Below the pieces are notes generated by a model. The model worked only from the letters and a program-made list of their open reading frames with translations, was not told where the DNA came from and did no database searches. Positions 26,262 through 35,383 of a stretch of 64,000 nucleotides of DNA are shown piece by piece (positions within the stretch are counted from its first letter, which is position 1; every line of letters starts with the position of its first letter). The DNA is from Maridesulfovibrio sp. GTDB taxonomy: Bacteria > Desulfobacterota > Desulfovibrionia > Desulfovibrionales > Desulfovibrionaceae. The stretch covers positions 2,074,501-2,138,500 of the forward strand of contig NZ_OY787459.1 of NCBI RefSeq assembly GCF_963678865.1, given 5' to 3'. Position numbers and translations under genes: made by a program.

Positions 26262-26527
26262 TGATTCCCCTTAACTACGCCATCCTGAAGCACTTTACCA
26301 AAGTTGAAGAAGCCTGCGCCGACTGCGTTATGGACGCCCTTAAAGATCAGTACGGCACCTTCAAAGCCTTCAAGAAACCATCTGTCATCAACGCCCTGAT
26401 GACAGCCGAAGCAAACGGACTCATCGAAGAATCCCGCTTCGACCTCGACTCAAATCAGGAACTGCGCGTCTACTACCGCGCCCACGCTGAAGGAGCCGAA
26501 ACAATCAATAAATATATTAAAGGCTGA
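26261..26527 (+). CDS. Small protein coupled to the permease, unknown
   Basis: An 88-residue soluble protein. Its ATG overlaps the last base of the permease stop codon (TAATG) and GAGGAGG precedes it, so it is translationally coupled. The sequence alternates short helices with a beta-like end (VINALMTAEANGLIEESRFD then QELRVYYRAH), which fits a small winged-helix fold. I do not recognise the family. A partner subunit or a local regulator of the choline locus is possible. A hairpin terminator follows. Confidence 0.7.
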   Translation: MIPLNYAILKHFTKVEEACADCVMDALKDQYGTFKAFKKPSVINALMTAEANGLIEESRFDLDSNQELRVYYRAHAEGAETINKYIKG

Positions 26528-26549
26528 TAGCCAAGACCTCACTGAAGCA

Positions 26550-26580
26550 AGGGGAGCGGTCTCGCAGAGAGCGCTCCCCT
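26550..26580 (+). terminator. Intrinsic terminator after the permease operon
   Basis: 9-bp stem AGGGGAGCG/CGCTCCCCT (26550-26558 with 26572-26580) followed by CTTTAA, 23 bases after the small gene's stop. Confidence 0.75.
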
Positions 26581-26674
26581 CTTTAACGTGATATGTAAAT
26601 TATAGCAGCGCAGGTGAAGATTCTGTTGAATTAATCTCCGAAATACCGGACCATAAGAACTGGAGGAGAGACCA

Positions 26675-27526
26675 GTGAAGTACAAGGAACGCTATTTCAT
26701 CGGGGAGATGAGCAAACTCTGCAACATTTCCAAAAAAGCACTCCGTTACTACGACCAGATAAACCTCATCCCCTCGCAGCGACACGATTACAACAACTAT
26801 AGGTACTACACCCGGGAATCCCTGCTTTCGGTCCCGGTTATTAAATATTACAAACAAATGGGCTTTACCCTTGAAGAAATGAAAGAATTCATTGAGGGGA
26901 GCGCACAACACGTATTCAAATCCATTCAACATTCTTTTCGCTCCAAAATCAGGGAATTGGAGAAGGAACAGGAAAGAATACGCCGAAAGTACGTATCAGT
27001 AAAAGACTGGTATGAACTGGTTCGTGAAGCAGAAATGGTCATTGATAACAACATCAATGAAGTCTCTATCAAATATATTGAAAGCAGCGACCTGCTTTTT
27101 CAGGACCAGTTATTTGAACTCGACCTGCAATGGTCAATCATTAATTTGGAATTCACCCAACACGTGGAGGACATGAATAACGAGATAACCGGACCGGTCA
27201 TCATCAATTTTTCATCCCGCAAAAACCGCGTTGAAGGAGAAGATCAAAAAATCAAAATGCTGCAAAAAACAGTCATACCCTGCAGCGAAGAATATAAATA
27301 CGAATTCGGCGGGGACATGATGATCTCCTGCTACCACCTTGGAGACCACAAGGACATCAACAAAACTTACCTAAAAATGGAACGCTGGGCTGCAAACAAC
27401 GGTTACCTGCTTGGGGAGGAATCCTTCGAACGGTATGTCACTGACTACTGGACAACCAACAACAGTGCTAAATTCGTAACCGAAGTCCTGATTAAATGCT
27501 CACGCCACGGCGACCCTGAAACTTAA
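26675..27526 (+). CDS. MerR-family regulator with BmrR/GyrI-like ligand domain
   Basis: A 283-residue regulator starting at GTG with GGAGGAG upstream. Residues 1-75 are a MerR winged helix (MSKLCNISKKALRYYDQINL, then NNYRYYTRESLL). A long dimerisation helix at about 80-125 follows, then a C-terminal domain of about 150 residues like the GyrI/BmrR effector-binding domain, with several acidic and aromatic residues. BmrR-type domains bind cationic compounds, so a quaternary amine such as choline is a plausible inducer here. Likely activates the two TTGACC-N19/20 promoters in the adjacent control region. Confidence 0.85.
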   Translation: MKYKERYFIGEMSKLCNISKKALRYYDQINLIPSQRHDYNNYRYYTRESLLSVPVIKYYKQMGFTLEEMKEFIEGSAQHVFKSIQHSFRSKIRELEKEQERIRRKYVSVKDWYELVREAEMVIDNNINEVSIKYIESSDLLFQDQLFELDLQWSIINLEFTQHVEDMNNEITGPVIINFSSRKNRVEGEDQKIKMLQKTVIPCSEEYKYEFGGDMMISCYHLGDHKDINKTYLKMERWAANNGYLLGEESFERYVTDYWTTNNSAKFVTEVLIKCSRHGDPET

Positions 27527-27540
27527 GATTACCATTAATC

Positions 27541-27584
27541 ATGCGAAAAGGCCTGTTTCATGAATGAAACAGGCCTTTTCGCAT
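27541..27584. terminator. Bidirectional terminator between the MerR gene and fur
   Basis: Perfect 21-bp stem (27541-27561 with 27564-27584) with a central GGCCTGTTTC run and A/T-rich flanks on both sides, between two convergent genes. Confidence 0.9.
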
Positions 27585-27662
27585 AGTACAGCAAAAGCAT
27601 ATTCATGCTTAGCAATTACCCATAAAATTTGAAGGTGTTGACTGCCGATTTCAAAAAAAAGT

Positions 27663-28103
27663 TCATTCTTCCTGCTCCCGGCATTGCGGACAAAGCCCGA
27701 ATAAAATCATCCGGTGCCGGGTCAGAGTGTAACCGTTTTTTCTGGCCAACTCCTCCTGCCTGCGCTCAATGACATCATCCAGAACCTCAATTTTTTTATC
27801 GCACCGTATGCAGATAAGGTGGTCATGATGTTCATGCCCGTAAGAGTGCTCATAAAGCGCAACCCCGCACCCGAAATCGAGACTATCTGCCAGCCCGGAA
27901 TCTACAAGCAGCTTTAATGTCCGGTAAACAGTTGCCAATCCTACTTCAGGAAGCTTTAGTTGAACAAAACCCAAAAGCTCCTCGGCTGAAAAATGGCCTT
28001 CAGTTTCAAGAAAAGTCTCAACTATCACCTTACGCTGAGGGGTCATGCTCAACCCATTTGCGGCAAGGTAATCAATAAATATTTTTTCTGCTTCATTTGA
28101 CAT
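27663..28103 (-). CDS. fur: Fur-family metal-dependent repressor
   Basis: A 146-residue Fur-type regulator. The N-terminal winged helix contains GLSMTPQRKVIVETFLETEG and VGLATVYRTLKLLVDSG. Metal-site features are GHEHHDHLIC, CIRC and the C-terminal CPQC, giving two CXXC zinc-type pairs. It may be Fur, Zur or PerR; the palindrome at its own start favours iron-type autoregulation. I chose ATG 28103, because the in-frame ATG at 28127 lies inside that palindrome. Neither start has a strong ribosome site. It is between the MerR gene and the end of the T6SS cluster. Confidence 0.85.
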   Translation of the reverse strand: MSNEAEKIFIDYLAANGLSMTPQRKVIVETFLETEGHFSAEELLGFVQLKLPEVGLATVYRTLKLLVDSGLADSLDFGCGVALYEHSYGHEHHDHLICIRCDKKIEVLDDVIERRQEELARKNGYTLTRHRMILFGLCPQCREQEE

Positions 28104-28104
28104 T

Positions 28105-28127
28105 ATGAAAATGAAATCCATTTTCAT
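28105..28127 (-). promoter_or_regulatory. Fur-box-like palindrome at the fur start
   Basis: Perfect 9-bp arms ATGAAAATG and CATTTTCAT around a 5-base spacer, overlapping the 5' end of fur, with TTGACA at 28138-28133 just upstream. Consistent with autorepression. Confidence 0.65.
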
Positions 28128-28217
28128 AAAGCTGTCAAGAACTTTCTAAATAACCCCATGGCAAAAGCCGCAACCGGATCAAAAAGTACGCCTCACACAT
28201 TCATAAAATGACAGCAG

Positions 28218-28946
28218 TCAAGGCTTTGTTTTTTCTTCGGAAGCAGGAATAGCAACCACAATATCCAGCCCGCGCGGAGTACGGATCAATTGCGGTGAAG
28301 GTCCTCTTTTTTCATTCGGATCACGGAAATTAAAAACCAGCCGCAGACGGTCAGGATGCCTACCCAATATAACCTGACCAACGAAACCGGACAGCAGGTC
28401 CGTTACCCGCGGCACAGAATACCGCCACTTACCACGTAGATCCACCACCAGCTTGGAAGGATTGTCCATCCAGAAATAAGTCACCCGTCCCACCTTGGCG
28501 CTGGTCTGCAACCGGGCCAGAAACTGATCATCAGTATGCGTAAATTCCAAGACTTCCAACACACCAGCGCTGCCAACAATTTCAGTTGGCTCAGCCCCGG
28601 TCCGGGTACGGTTAGCAGCGAGATCGTCCTTAATTTCCTGTTCGACAGGATCAGAAACCGTTTTATTCTCAAGAAAATCCCGCTTCAACCCACGCTCCAC
28701 CTTGTGGACATCATGCACAACTTCCCGGCGAATGGAAGTTACTTCCTCCTTTGCGGCCTGCATAAAAGTTTCCGAACCATTTGCACTCACGGGAGTCCCA
28801 TTGACTGCCATGCGGGAAGGAAGATTGAAATCATTAATAAATGTATCGAAATCTCCCCATACGGAAAGGACAAACAAACTCCCCACCGCCCCGAACCAGA
28901 TCAGGAAAAGCAGGATGTAGAATCTTCTGTAGAAAACAGTCAGCAC
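28218..28946 (-). CDS. Membrane-anchored AMIN-domain protein at end of T6SS operon
   Basis: A 242-residue protein with one N-terminal transmembrane helix (about 8-29), a charged helical linker, and a C-terminal AMIN domain (RVTYFWMDNPSKLVVDLRGK, then VILGRHPDRLRLVFNF). AMIN domains target periplasmic proteins to peptidoglycan or septal sites. Start GTG 28946 follows AAGGAGG. It begins 11 bases after tssM, so it is cotranscribed and probably helps anchor the T6SS trans-envelope complex to the cell wall, a role filled by TagL/TagP-type proteins in other systems. Confidence 0.8.
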   Translation of the reverse strand: MLTVFYRRFYILLFLIWFGAVGSLFVLSVWGDFDTFINDFNLPSRMAVNGTPVSANGSETFMQAAKEEVTSIRREVVHDVHKVERGLKRDFLENKTVSDPVEQEIKDDLAANRTRTGAEPTEIVGSAGVLEVLEFTHTDDQFLARLQTSAKVGRVTYFWMDNPSKLVVDLRGKWRYSVPRVTDLLSGFVGQVILGRHPDRLRLVFNFRDPNEKRGPSPQLIRTPRGLDIVVAIPASEEKTKP

Positions 28947-28956
28947 ATCCGCCTCC

Positions 28957-31900
28957 TTAATTCTGCCAGCAATCGGTTATGAAATTCGGAACATTCAATG
29001 GCTTGATCTGCAGGACTTCAATAACCGGAACAGCCCCATCGAAATTATAGCCGACCTTCACACTCTCAACTCCCAGCCCCTTGAGCCCTTTGGATTGTTC
29101 AGGAAAATCATCGGGAGTGAAATTGACCTCGCCGTTGCGGAATTCTGACAAGAACTTAGCAAACCCCAGACTGCCTTCATAAGTCTTGACCAGATCCAAT
29201 CCCGGAAAACGGATAGTCAAGGTAGTGGTGCCGCACTGATCCGGTTTCCACTTAAAGACCATCTTTTCTGAATAGTTGTAGTTGACCAATTCCTGCTTTC
29301 CGCTGCCGCATTCCAGAGAAAGCATAGTAGCATATGGTTCTTCAGTAGCGTTGGAATTAACGGAAGTCGGGATAGTTGACATGCCTACCTTGTATTCGGG
29401 CTGGATTTCCTGCGCTCCCTGCTCACCATCATTCAAGAAAACAAAGAACTCTTCTCGAAACGGAAAGGGAATGCCCAGCCACTGCTCGCTCTGCCAGCCT
29501 TTGACTCCCTTACTCAGGAAAGGCGCTGCACTGCCTGCGGTGAACTTGTCTACAATTCCACTCTTGCCGAACAAAGTACTCCGCAGCTTATCCGCAGGTA
29601 CATGAGCTGTCTCGGCAAGTACCTTTCCTTCCCAAAGCTCTTGTAATTCGCAGGAGGCCTCCATGGTGATCACGTAAACCATGAATTCAAGCGGACCAGC
29701 CACAAGGTTCCAGAACGTATGGGTACCCTGCCCGCCACCGTGCATACGGGTCCGCAATGCAGCCATCGCCCGGGTAGCCCCGTCCACAGGGTTCTTCTTG
29801 ACCGCTCCTTCACCGGATTTGCCTTCCGCACTGCCGGCCCCTGCTCCCTGTCCGCTGGAAGGATAAAGGGCAGCCGCGCTTTTAAACGCAGTCTCCTGAC
29901 TGGTAGTAAAACCGGCCAAATCATTTAACACCTTCATATAGTCATCAATCTGCTTGGCTCCCTCAATGCGGGCTTCAATATTTTTGGCCATTGTTCCACC
30001 CAGATCAGCCACAATTTTACGTAGAGATTCCTCTGCCTTCCGGGAAGACTCTTCCACTCCCTTGGCTTTGACTGCCTTGTACTGGACCAGCACAATATTA
30101 AAATCAAAAAGGTCGGTCACCCACTCTGGAGGAGTCCCCAGTCCCTTGATGGACGAAAACTCTTCTTTCATCCTGCCCAGAAGTTTAAAATACGGGTTAT
30201 CAGGATTGGCCATGGTATGGGCCATGTTGATATAATCGTCCTTGGTCAACAGCTGCCGCTCGCCTTCGGAAAAATGTTCGGAGAATGAATACCATGCCCG
30301 GTAGAATTGTTCGGCATACCAGCTCCAGAAATCCTTTTCACGTTGGCCGAACCCGGAATTATCCGGCATGGCCCGGCGCAATTCTGCAAGGAAATCTTCA
30401 AGCATTTTGCGCCCGGTATCCGTATACGCCGGGGGTACATGGACTTCATTTTCAAAATGCAGACGCGGACCACCCCAAAAATCGCGCAGAACGACCGGCT
30501 GTACTTCGGGATTTGCATCAACCCAGTCCACAAGCCATTTAAAATCAGCTCCCTTAAGGCTGAAGACCTTAGCCAGCCTTGCCTGTAAAAGCAGACGCTG
30601 TTCTTTTAACGTTTCAACATCACGCCCCCAATCAAGATAGGAGCTGTAGGTCTGCGCATAATATTTCATCAAGTCCGGATCGAAATTCTGCACCGCAACG
30701 GACATGGCCTGCCCAGAAGGAAGTTCATACGGAGCCAACGGCTTTGACTTCTTCCCCTCAATCCGGTCATCAAGCAAATCTATACGCCAGCCGAGCAGCT
30801 TGACAAAATCGCTGATGTCCTGTTCCGAAGAACCGGCATGTAAGCCTTCAATGCTTCGGGTCAGTTTTTCATCCACGGGCTTCAGCAGGACGGAATCAAA
30901 CTTTTCAACATAAAGCTGCTGAACCTTCTGCTCTGCTTCAAGACTGACATCCAGCCCCATGCGGGGTACCCACCACCCGGAATTAAGCTCATGCAAATGT
31001 AAAATTTTCTGACGGAACCCTTCCATCTCCACAATTCGCTCATCAATATTTTCCGAGAATTCAGGCGGCTTTGGAAAAGCGGTAAACAAATCATGCAAAG
31101 CGCGACGATTGCCCAGAAAAGACATGCTGAACAAACCGCAGATAAAAAAAAGTAAAAGCAACCAGACCAGCATGCCCAGATTTCGGGTCAGCAGCTTCCA
31201 TTTCAGAAATTCAATGATGGGGGTGAAGAGGTTACGGTCACGGGTCAGAACTTTTGAAAAGAAATCATGCAAAAACAAGCCCTGTCTGGTTCCGGGAAGT
31301 TTTTTTTGGACATTTTCCAAAGAAGGAAGGCTGTCCAGAAAAGCAGAACTCTGCTCACCGCTCTGTTCTCCGCTGGAAAAATAAATCCCCCGGAAAAAAG
31401 GTTGTTCCTGATAGGGGTTATCCTCAAATACACCGTCCGCAAAAGCACTAATGCGAGGCCGCAAACGATCCAGTTCATCGGCAAAGAGCAGGAAAGCGGG
31501 GTCAAAACTGTTCTCCCGCTCGAGCAGATTCACCCGTAATTCGCGCAAACGCTCGATAACACCGGTTACGGCAATGTTCACGAATTCTTCGGGATCGGAA
31601 ACTTCGGTCTCGTTAACCATGCCCATAGCCTGAGACCGGGCCTCGGCAGGCAGTACTTCAGCCAGCCCTTTTAGCCCGAAAACCAGATCCATCTTGGTAA
31701 GAAGCACATAAACCGGGAAACGCACTCCCAGTACGCGCATAAGCTCGTTAATTCGACGCCGCAGACTGCGCCCGTATTCATGCAGGCTGTCTTCATCGCC
31801 GGACTGCAGACGATCGGCAGGCAGGGTGATGATCAGGCCGTTAAGCGGTTCGCGCTTGCGGTATTTGACCAGCAGGGTCAAAAACTTCTCCCACTCTTCC

Positions 31901-32463
31901 TTGTCCCGCGATTCATCAAGGGGAATAGCGTAACGCCCGGCAGTATCAAGGATGACCGCCTCTTCAAAAAACCACCAGTCACAATTACGGGTGGCTGATA
32001 CACCGGGGGTGGGACCTATATCAGAAAGGATGGAAGTGAGCCTGCTGCTGGACACAGCAGTGCTTTTGCCGGAATCAGATTCGCCGAAAATCATATACCA
32101 CGGCAGAGCATAAAGGGGATTGCCATGCCTGCGCAGTTGAGAATTCTGCAACAGATGTACGGCCTCCATCCAGCGGGACTGCAATTCCTGTAAACGAGAA
32201 CGCTCATGTAGCGGAGCGGCTGCAATAGCGGAATCATCCTGATCCACGATACGCTTGACGAATCTCTTCTCCCGTCGACGCAACATCCACTTACGGATAA
32301 AAAAGAACGCGGCGACCAGCCCGATCACTCCGCCGAAAAGACTGGCTCCGGCCCACCACGGCCAGCCCATATAGGTAACAAGGGCGTAAGAGCCCACTGC
32401 CGCCAGCACAAAAAGCAGCACCAGAAAAACAATCTTGAGCAGATTAAGTAGGAATTTCTTCAT
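28957..32463 (-). CDS. tssM: T6SS inner-membrane protein TssM (IcmF)
   Basis: A 1168-residue IcmF-type protein, the large inner-membrane component of the TssJLM trans-envelope complex. Two helices at about 5-30 and 36-57, a cytoplasmic NTPase-like domain with Walker A GESDSGKST at 127-135, LLTKMD as a G4-like motif, a third helix near 425-450 (MLVWLLLLFFICGLF), and a long periplasmic region ending in the TssJ-binding beta domain. It follows tssL after about 26 bases. Length and order are typical of the family. Confidence 0.95.
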   Translation of the reverse strand: MKKFLLNLLKIVFLVLLFVLAAVGSYALVTYMGWPWWAGASLFGGVIGLVAAFFFIRKWMLRRREKRFVKRIVDQDDSAIAAAPLHERSRLQELQSRWMEAVHLLQNSQLRRHGNPLYALPWYMIFGESDSGKSTAVSSSRLTSILSDIGPTPGVSATRNCDWWFFEEAVILDTAGRYAIPLDESRDKEEWEKFLTLLVKYRKREPLNGLIITLPADRLQSGDEDSLHEYGRSLRRRINELMRVLGVRFPVYVLLTKMDLVFGLKGLAEVLPAEARSQAMGMVNETEVSDPEEFVNIAVTGVIERLRELRVNLLERENSFDPAFLLFADELDRLRPRISAFADGVFEDNPYQEQPFFRGIYFSSGEQSGEQSSAFLDSLPSLENVQKKLPGTRQGLFLHDFFSKVLTRDRNLFTPIIEFLKWKLLTRNLGMLVWLLLLFFICGLFSMSFLGNRRALHDLFTAFPKPPEFSENIDERIVEMEGFRQKILHLHELNSGWWVPRMGLDVSLEAEQKVQQLYVEKFDSVLLKPVDEKLTRSIEGLHAGSSEQDISDFVKLLGWRIDLLDDRIEGKKSKPLAPYELPSGQAMSVAVQNFDPDLMKYYAQTYSSYLDWGRDVETLKEQRLLLQARLAKVFSLKGADFKWLVDWVDANPEVQPVVLRDFWGGPRLHFENEVHVPPAYTDTGRKMLEDFLAELRRAMPDNSGFGQREKDFWSWYAEQFYRAWYSFSEHFSEGERQLLTKDDYINMAHTMANPDNPYFKLLGRMKEEFSSIKGLGTPPEWVTDLFDFNIVLVQYKAVKAKGVEESSRKAEESLRKIVADLGGTMAKNIEARIEGAKQIDDYMKVLNDLAGFTTSQETAFKSAAALYPSSGQGAGAGSAEGKSGEGAVKKNPVDGATRAMAALRTRMHGGGQGTHTFWNLVAGPLEFMVYVITMEASCELQELWEGKVLAETAHVPADKLRSTLFGKSGIVDKFTAGSAAPFLSKGVKGWQSEQWLGIPFPFREEFFVFLNDGEQGAQEIQPEYKVGMSTIPTSVNSNATEEPYATMLSLECGSGKQELVNYNYSEKMVFKWKPDQCGTTTLTIRFPGLDLVKTYEGSLGFAKFLSEFRNGEVNFTPDDFPEQSKGLKGLGVESVKVGYNFDGAVPVIEVLQIKPLNVPNFITDCWQN

Positions 32464-32489
32464 GCTTTCGCCTTGTTACCCCTTAGAAA

Positions 32490-33230
32490 TCAGCCGAACC
32501 AGAGCTGCAAACTATGCTCAAGCAAAACCTTATAAGCCAGATACATCCCGCCGGTAATCAATACCGGCAAAATCAAGAATATCAACGCCACCGGATCAAG
32601 TATCCGCCCGTAACAACATCTGCGGGGTGCAGTCTCTCCGGTTCCGTAAGATTTCGGGAACGCCGTCCCCCCGAGAGTTCTTCCCCCGCCGGAAATGCGG
32701 GCCACACACTCCCGGCGCAACTTCTTCAAATGTTCTTCGCCGGATTCACTGAAATATTTACCTGTATAGCCAAGAGAAAGACATAGGGCGTAAACTTCCA
32801 AAACTTCAGTTTCCCGGTTTACTTTACCGTTTTCTGGACCGGCATCTTCCTTTTGCATATCCGCAAAAAGACTTTGATCCACCGGTCCGTTATTGCGATT
32901 AAACAATTTATCCAAACGCTCAAAAAATTCCTCCCCTGCATTGGACGTTGCATAGAACTCCCGTTGCAAAGGATGTTTCAGCCATTCGCGAACCCCGGAC
33001 CAATTTGAAACCAGCACGGCCTCATCCGCCCATGCAAAAACCGCGAAACGGGCATCATTATAGATATCTTCAGAAACACCCAGCAGATCACTGCGGTCAT
33101 CCATGCGGGCAATCAAAGTTCTCACATCTTCACGTACCTGCTCATAGTCAGCCCCGGCCAATTCAGGAGTCCCGGTCAAAAGCCTGATGTAAGTGAAAAG
33201 TTCGAGAAAGCAATCCGAAAGATGCATCAT
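32490..33230 (-). CDS. tssL: T6SS inner-membrane protein TssL (DotU)
   Basis: A 246-residue TssL. It opens MMHLSDCFLELFTYIRLLTG, a DotU signature. A cytoplasmic helical domain includes YNDARFAVFAWADEAVL and CLSLGYTGKY, and one C-terminal transmembrane helix (about 214-240) anchors it. The start overlaps the tssK stop by one base (TGATG), so translation is coupled; a longer frame is open upstream but would overlap tssK by 94 bases. No peptidoglycan-binding OmpA domain is fused, which fits a separate AMIN-domain protein in the operon. Confidence 0.93.
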   Translation of the reverse strand: MMHLSDCFLELFTYIRLLTGTPELAGADYEQVREDVRTLIARMDDRSDLLGVSEDIYNDARFAVFAWADEAVLVSNWSGVREWLKHPLQREFYATSNAGEEFFERLDKLFNRNNGPVDQSLFADMQKEDAGPENGKVNRETEVLEVYALCLSLGYTGKYFSESGEEHLKKLRRECVARISGGGRTLGGTAFPKSYGTGETAPRRCCYGRILDPVALIFLILPVLITGGMYLAYKVLLEHSLQLWFG

Positions 33231-34609
33231 CACCCCCTCATGGCGGCGATATAGACAGCCAAGTCTTTGGGGGCGCTGTCCCAATAAAGGGAAAGGCTGC
33301 CTGATTTTACTACATCCTCCCAATGGGGAGACTCGGTATCAATGCGAAAACACAAGGCCCCCTTGGTTTTCGGCAGTCCGGGAGGCAGGTTATCCATATG
33401 AATCATGCCTATTCCATGAACCGCACGGGCCAGCAGATTGCTCATACCGTGAGTGGCCGAAAGCTTGGCGATATTCAGCAGTTCCGGTAGGGCCTGCTCC
33501 GGATTCTCAGTCTTGATCAACAGCCAGAAACTGTTTCCTGCGGCAAAAGCCCGCTCCGGCAATTCTACGCTGAAATAAGGATCACTGAACACAAACTGGC
33601 TCATGAATTCAGGTCCGGCAGTCAAGCTGTCCAGAATATTGGTTATGATCTCACGGGCCTTTTCAAAGCAGGGACCGATATTCTCATGGTCATAATCCGG
33701 CAGAACCTTCTGCCCGTCCGGCCCTTCACCAAGAGCGGACATCTCCCGCGAGAAAGAGGAGAGTTCCCCGATTATCTGACGCAGCAGCCCGAATGCATTC
33801 CACGGATGGATATGCGGGGCCGCAGCAAAATGCTCCAGTTGCGGGGCGTATCGGTTCAGGGTCCGCAGCACCAGCAGAAAGACAGTAGAAGTAAAATCAA
33901 GATCACCGGACCCGAGTCCGGCGGGATTTTTATACTGCTCCAGTCTGCGGCAACGCGAAACAACCTGATCGCTGATATCACTGAAAAGATGCCTCAGCCA
34001 TCTGGAGGCGGTAAGGGTTATGCACGGCGGAACAAAACTTTCATCAATGCGTATATCCTGCACGTCACGATCCAGCCGTGCCAGCGGGATTATATTGTAA
34101 GCCCCGAGATCTTCCAGTTCATCTTCCCAGAACAAACGCAGAACATAACGCATGGGCTTAAGCTGCGCCGGAGGTCCGCTACCCAGTAAATCCGGCTGTT
34201 CCACCGGGTCCGGGGAAACGGCGTACATTGTATTCACCGAAGCGGTAGTATCCTCAACCTGTGTGACATTGCCACCTTCCGGGTCCCACTTACGCAGCCC
34301 CAGATAAACCGTGAACGGATTGCCACCGTCCTCCCACGCATTTTCAAAGGAACGTGGTTCAATGTGGGCATTACCCGGAAAAGTAACCAGATGTCCGTCG
34401 TCAAAAAAAACTTCAATCTCGCTAACCTCAAATTTTTTCCGCTCCAGTGCTCCCTTGCGGATTTTAAGCCCGGCCACGCCCCAGAAGTAGGGCAGACCAT
34501 ACTGGCGCATGGCCCTGAACCTATGCAGCTGGTGCAGGTCCGCAAGCTGAAAATGCTGCGGCTGCAGAAATAAACCCTGATGCCAGAAAAGCGGCTTGTC
34601 AGCATGCAT
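33230..34609 (-). CDS. tssK: T6SS baseplate protein TssK
   Basis: A 459-residue TssK, which links the baseplate to the membrane complex. The start MHADKPLFWHQGLFLQPQHF is the classic family N-terminus, so the 38-codon upward frame extension is rejected. The middle contains the shoulder domain and the C-terminal head at about 315-450. It sits four bases after tssJ and overlaps tssL by one base. Confidence 0.95.
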   Translation of the reverse strand: MHADKPLFWHQGLFLQPQHFQLADLHQLHRFRAMRQYGLPYFWGVAGLKIRKGALERKKFEVSEIEVFFDDGHLVTFPGNAHIEPRSFENAWEDGGNPFTVYLGLRKWDPEGGNVTQVEDTTASVNTMYAVSPDPVEQPDLLGSGPPAQLKPMRYVLRLFWEDELEDLGAYNIIPLARLDRDVQDIRIDESFVPPCITLTASRWLRHLFSDISDQVVSRCRRLEQYKNPAGLGSGDLDFTSTVFLLVLRTLNRYAPQLEHFAAAPHIHPWNAFGLLRQIIGELSSFSREMSALGEGPDGQKVLPDYDHENIGPCFEKAREIITNILDSLTAGPEFMSQFVFSDPYFSVELPERAFAAGNSFWLLIKTENPEQALPELLNIAKLSATHGMSNLLARAVHGIGMIHMDNLPPGLPKTKGALCFRIDTESPHWEDVVKSGSLSLYWDSAPKDLAVYIAAMRG

Positions 34610-34613
34610 ATTT

Positions 34614-35186
34614 CTATTCCCCCACCTTCTGAATTTCATGAGGACCGAGAATGAGCATGCCATCCAGCTTTGCCGGGGCATACCAGGTATCACTCCACCA
34701 TAACATTCCGGTTTCGCTAACATTCATGGGAATCTGCCATGTACGCGATGCCTTGCCCTGCAAATCAAAATATCCGGCTACCACACCAACGAACCTGGTC
34801 CCCTCGGCCCGATCCATGGTTATGGTCGCATTACGTCCCGGCTGAACGAATTCGCGTTTAACCTGAGTTACGCTATGGTCAAAGCTGGTGCAGTTGAGCA
34901 TTTTCTCAACACCGGTAGAAGTACCGGCCAATTCATCGAATTTGCTTAAGTTTGAAAGCTGATAAAAACAGAGCAACAGAGTATGCGGTGCCCCGTCATA
35001 TTCATTAAGATTCTTATCCACACCCAGCTTAAAAGAAATAGAATTGATCTGGTAAGTCCACTTCATCTGCTCCGGACTTGAAGCTGGAGTGGTTACAGTT
35101 GTGGGATTGACCGGTTTTTTCTTTCCACCGCAACTGCAAACCGCCACAAGCAGTAATAACAGGAGTATCAGTAATCTGCCGCGCAC
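34614..35186 (-). CDS. tssJ: T6SS outer-membrane lipoprotein TssJ
   Basis: A 190-residue lipoprotein. The start is GTG 35186, seven bases after GGAGG. A leucine-rich signal is followed by VCSCGGKKK, where the second Cys is the likely lipidation site. The mature part is a transthyretin-like beta sandwich (MKWTYQINSISFKLGVDKNL onward), family TssJ/VasD. It binds the periplasmic end of TssM and anchors the complex in the outer membrane. First gene of the tssJKLM-AMIN block. Confidence 0.9.
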   Translation of the reverse strand: MRGRLLILLLLLLVAVCSCGGKKKPVNPTTVTTPASSPEQMKWTYQINSISFKLGVDKNLNEYDGAPHTLLLCFYQLSNLSKFDELAGTSTGVEKMLNCTSFDHSVTQVKREFVQPGRNATITMDRAEGTRFVGVVAGYFDLQGKASRTWQIPMNVSETGMLWWSDTWYAPAKLDGMLILGPHEIQKVGE

Positions 35187-35383
35187 TATCCGTCCTCCGA
35201 TTGCATAGTTGGAGCCACCAAAAGAGATTTCAGTACTTAATATCAATTTACACGGAAAATAAATTTATGTCGACGACAGATGTAATCTAAGCACAAAAGA
35301 GCAACACTTTGTTGCCTCAGAAGACCAATATACGTTACGATGACTCCAATTTATATTTGCAATATAACCGCAGCGAGGTTTCC
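35187..35383. promoter_or_regulatory. Divergent intergenic region between tssJ and the TssBC-like gene
   Basis: About 200 bp, A/T-rich, and the only divergent promoter space inside the T6SS cluster. I cannot assign -35/-10 boxes with confidence. Confidence 0.4.

Noticed and set aside
33231-33323. TssL start at 33323 with 31 extra residues
   Set aside because: They overlap tssK in another frame and do not resemble TssL; the coupled ATG at 33230 fits.
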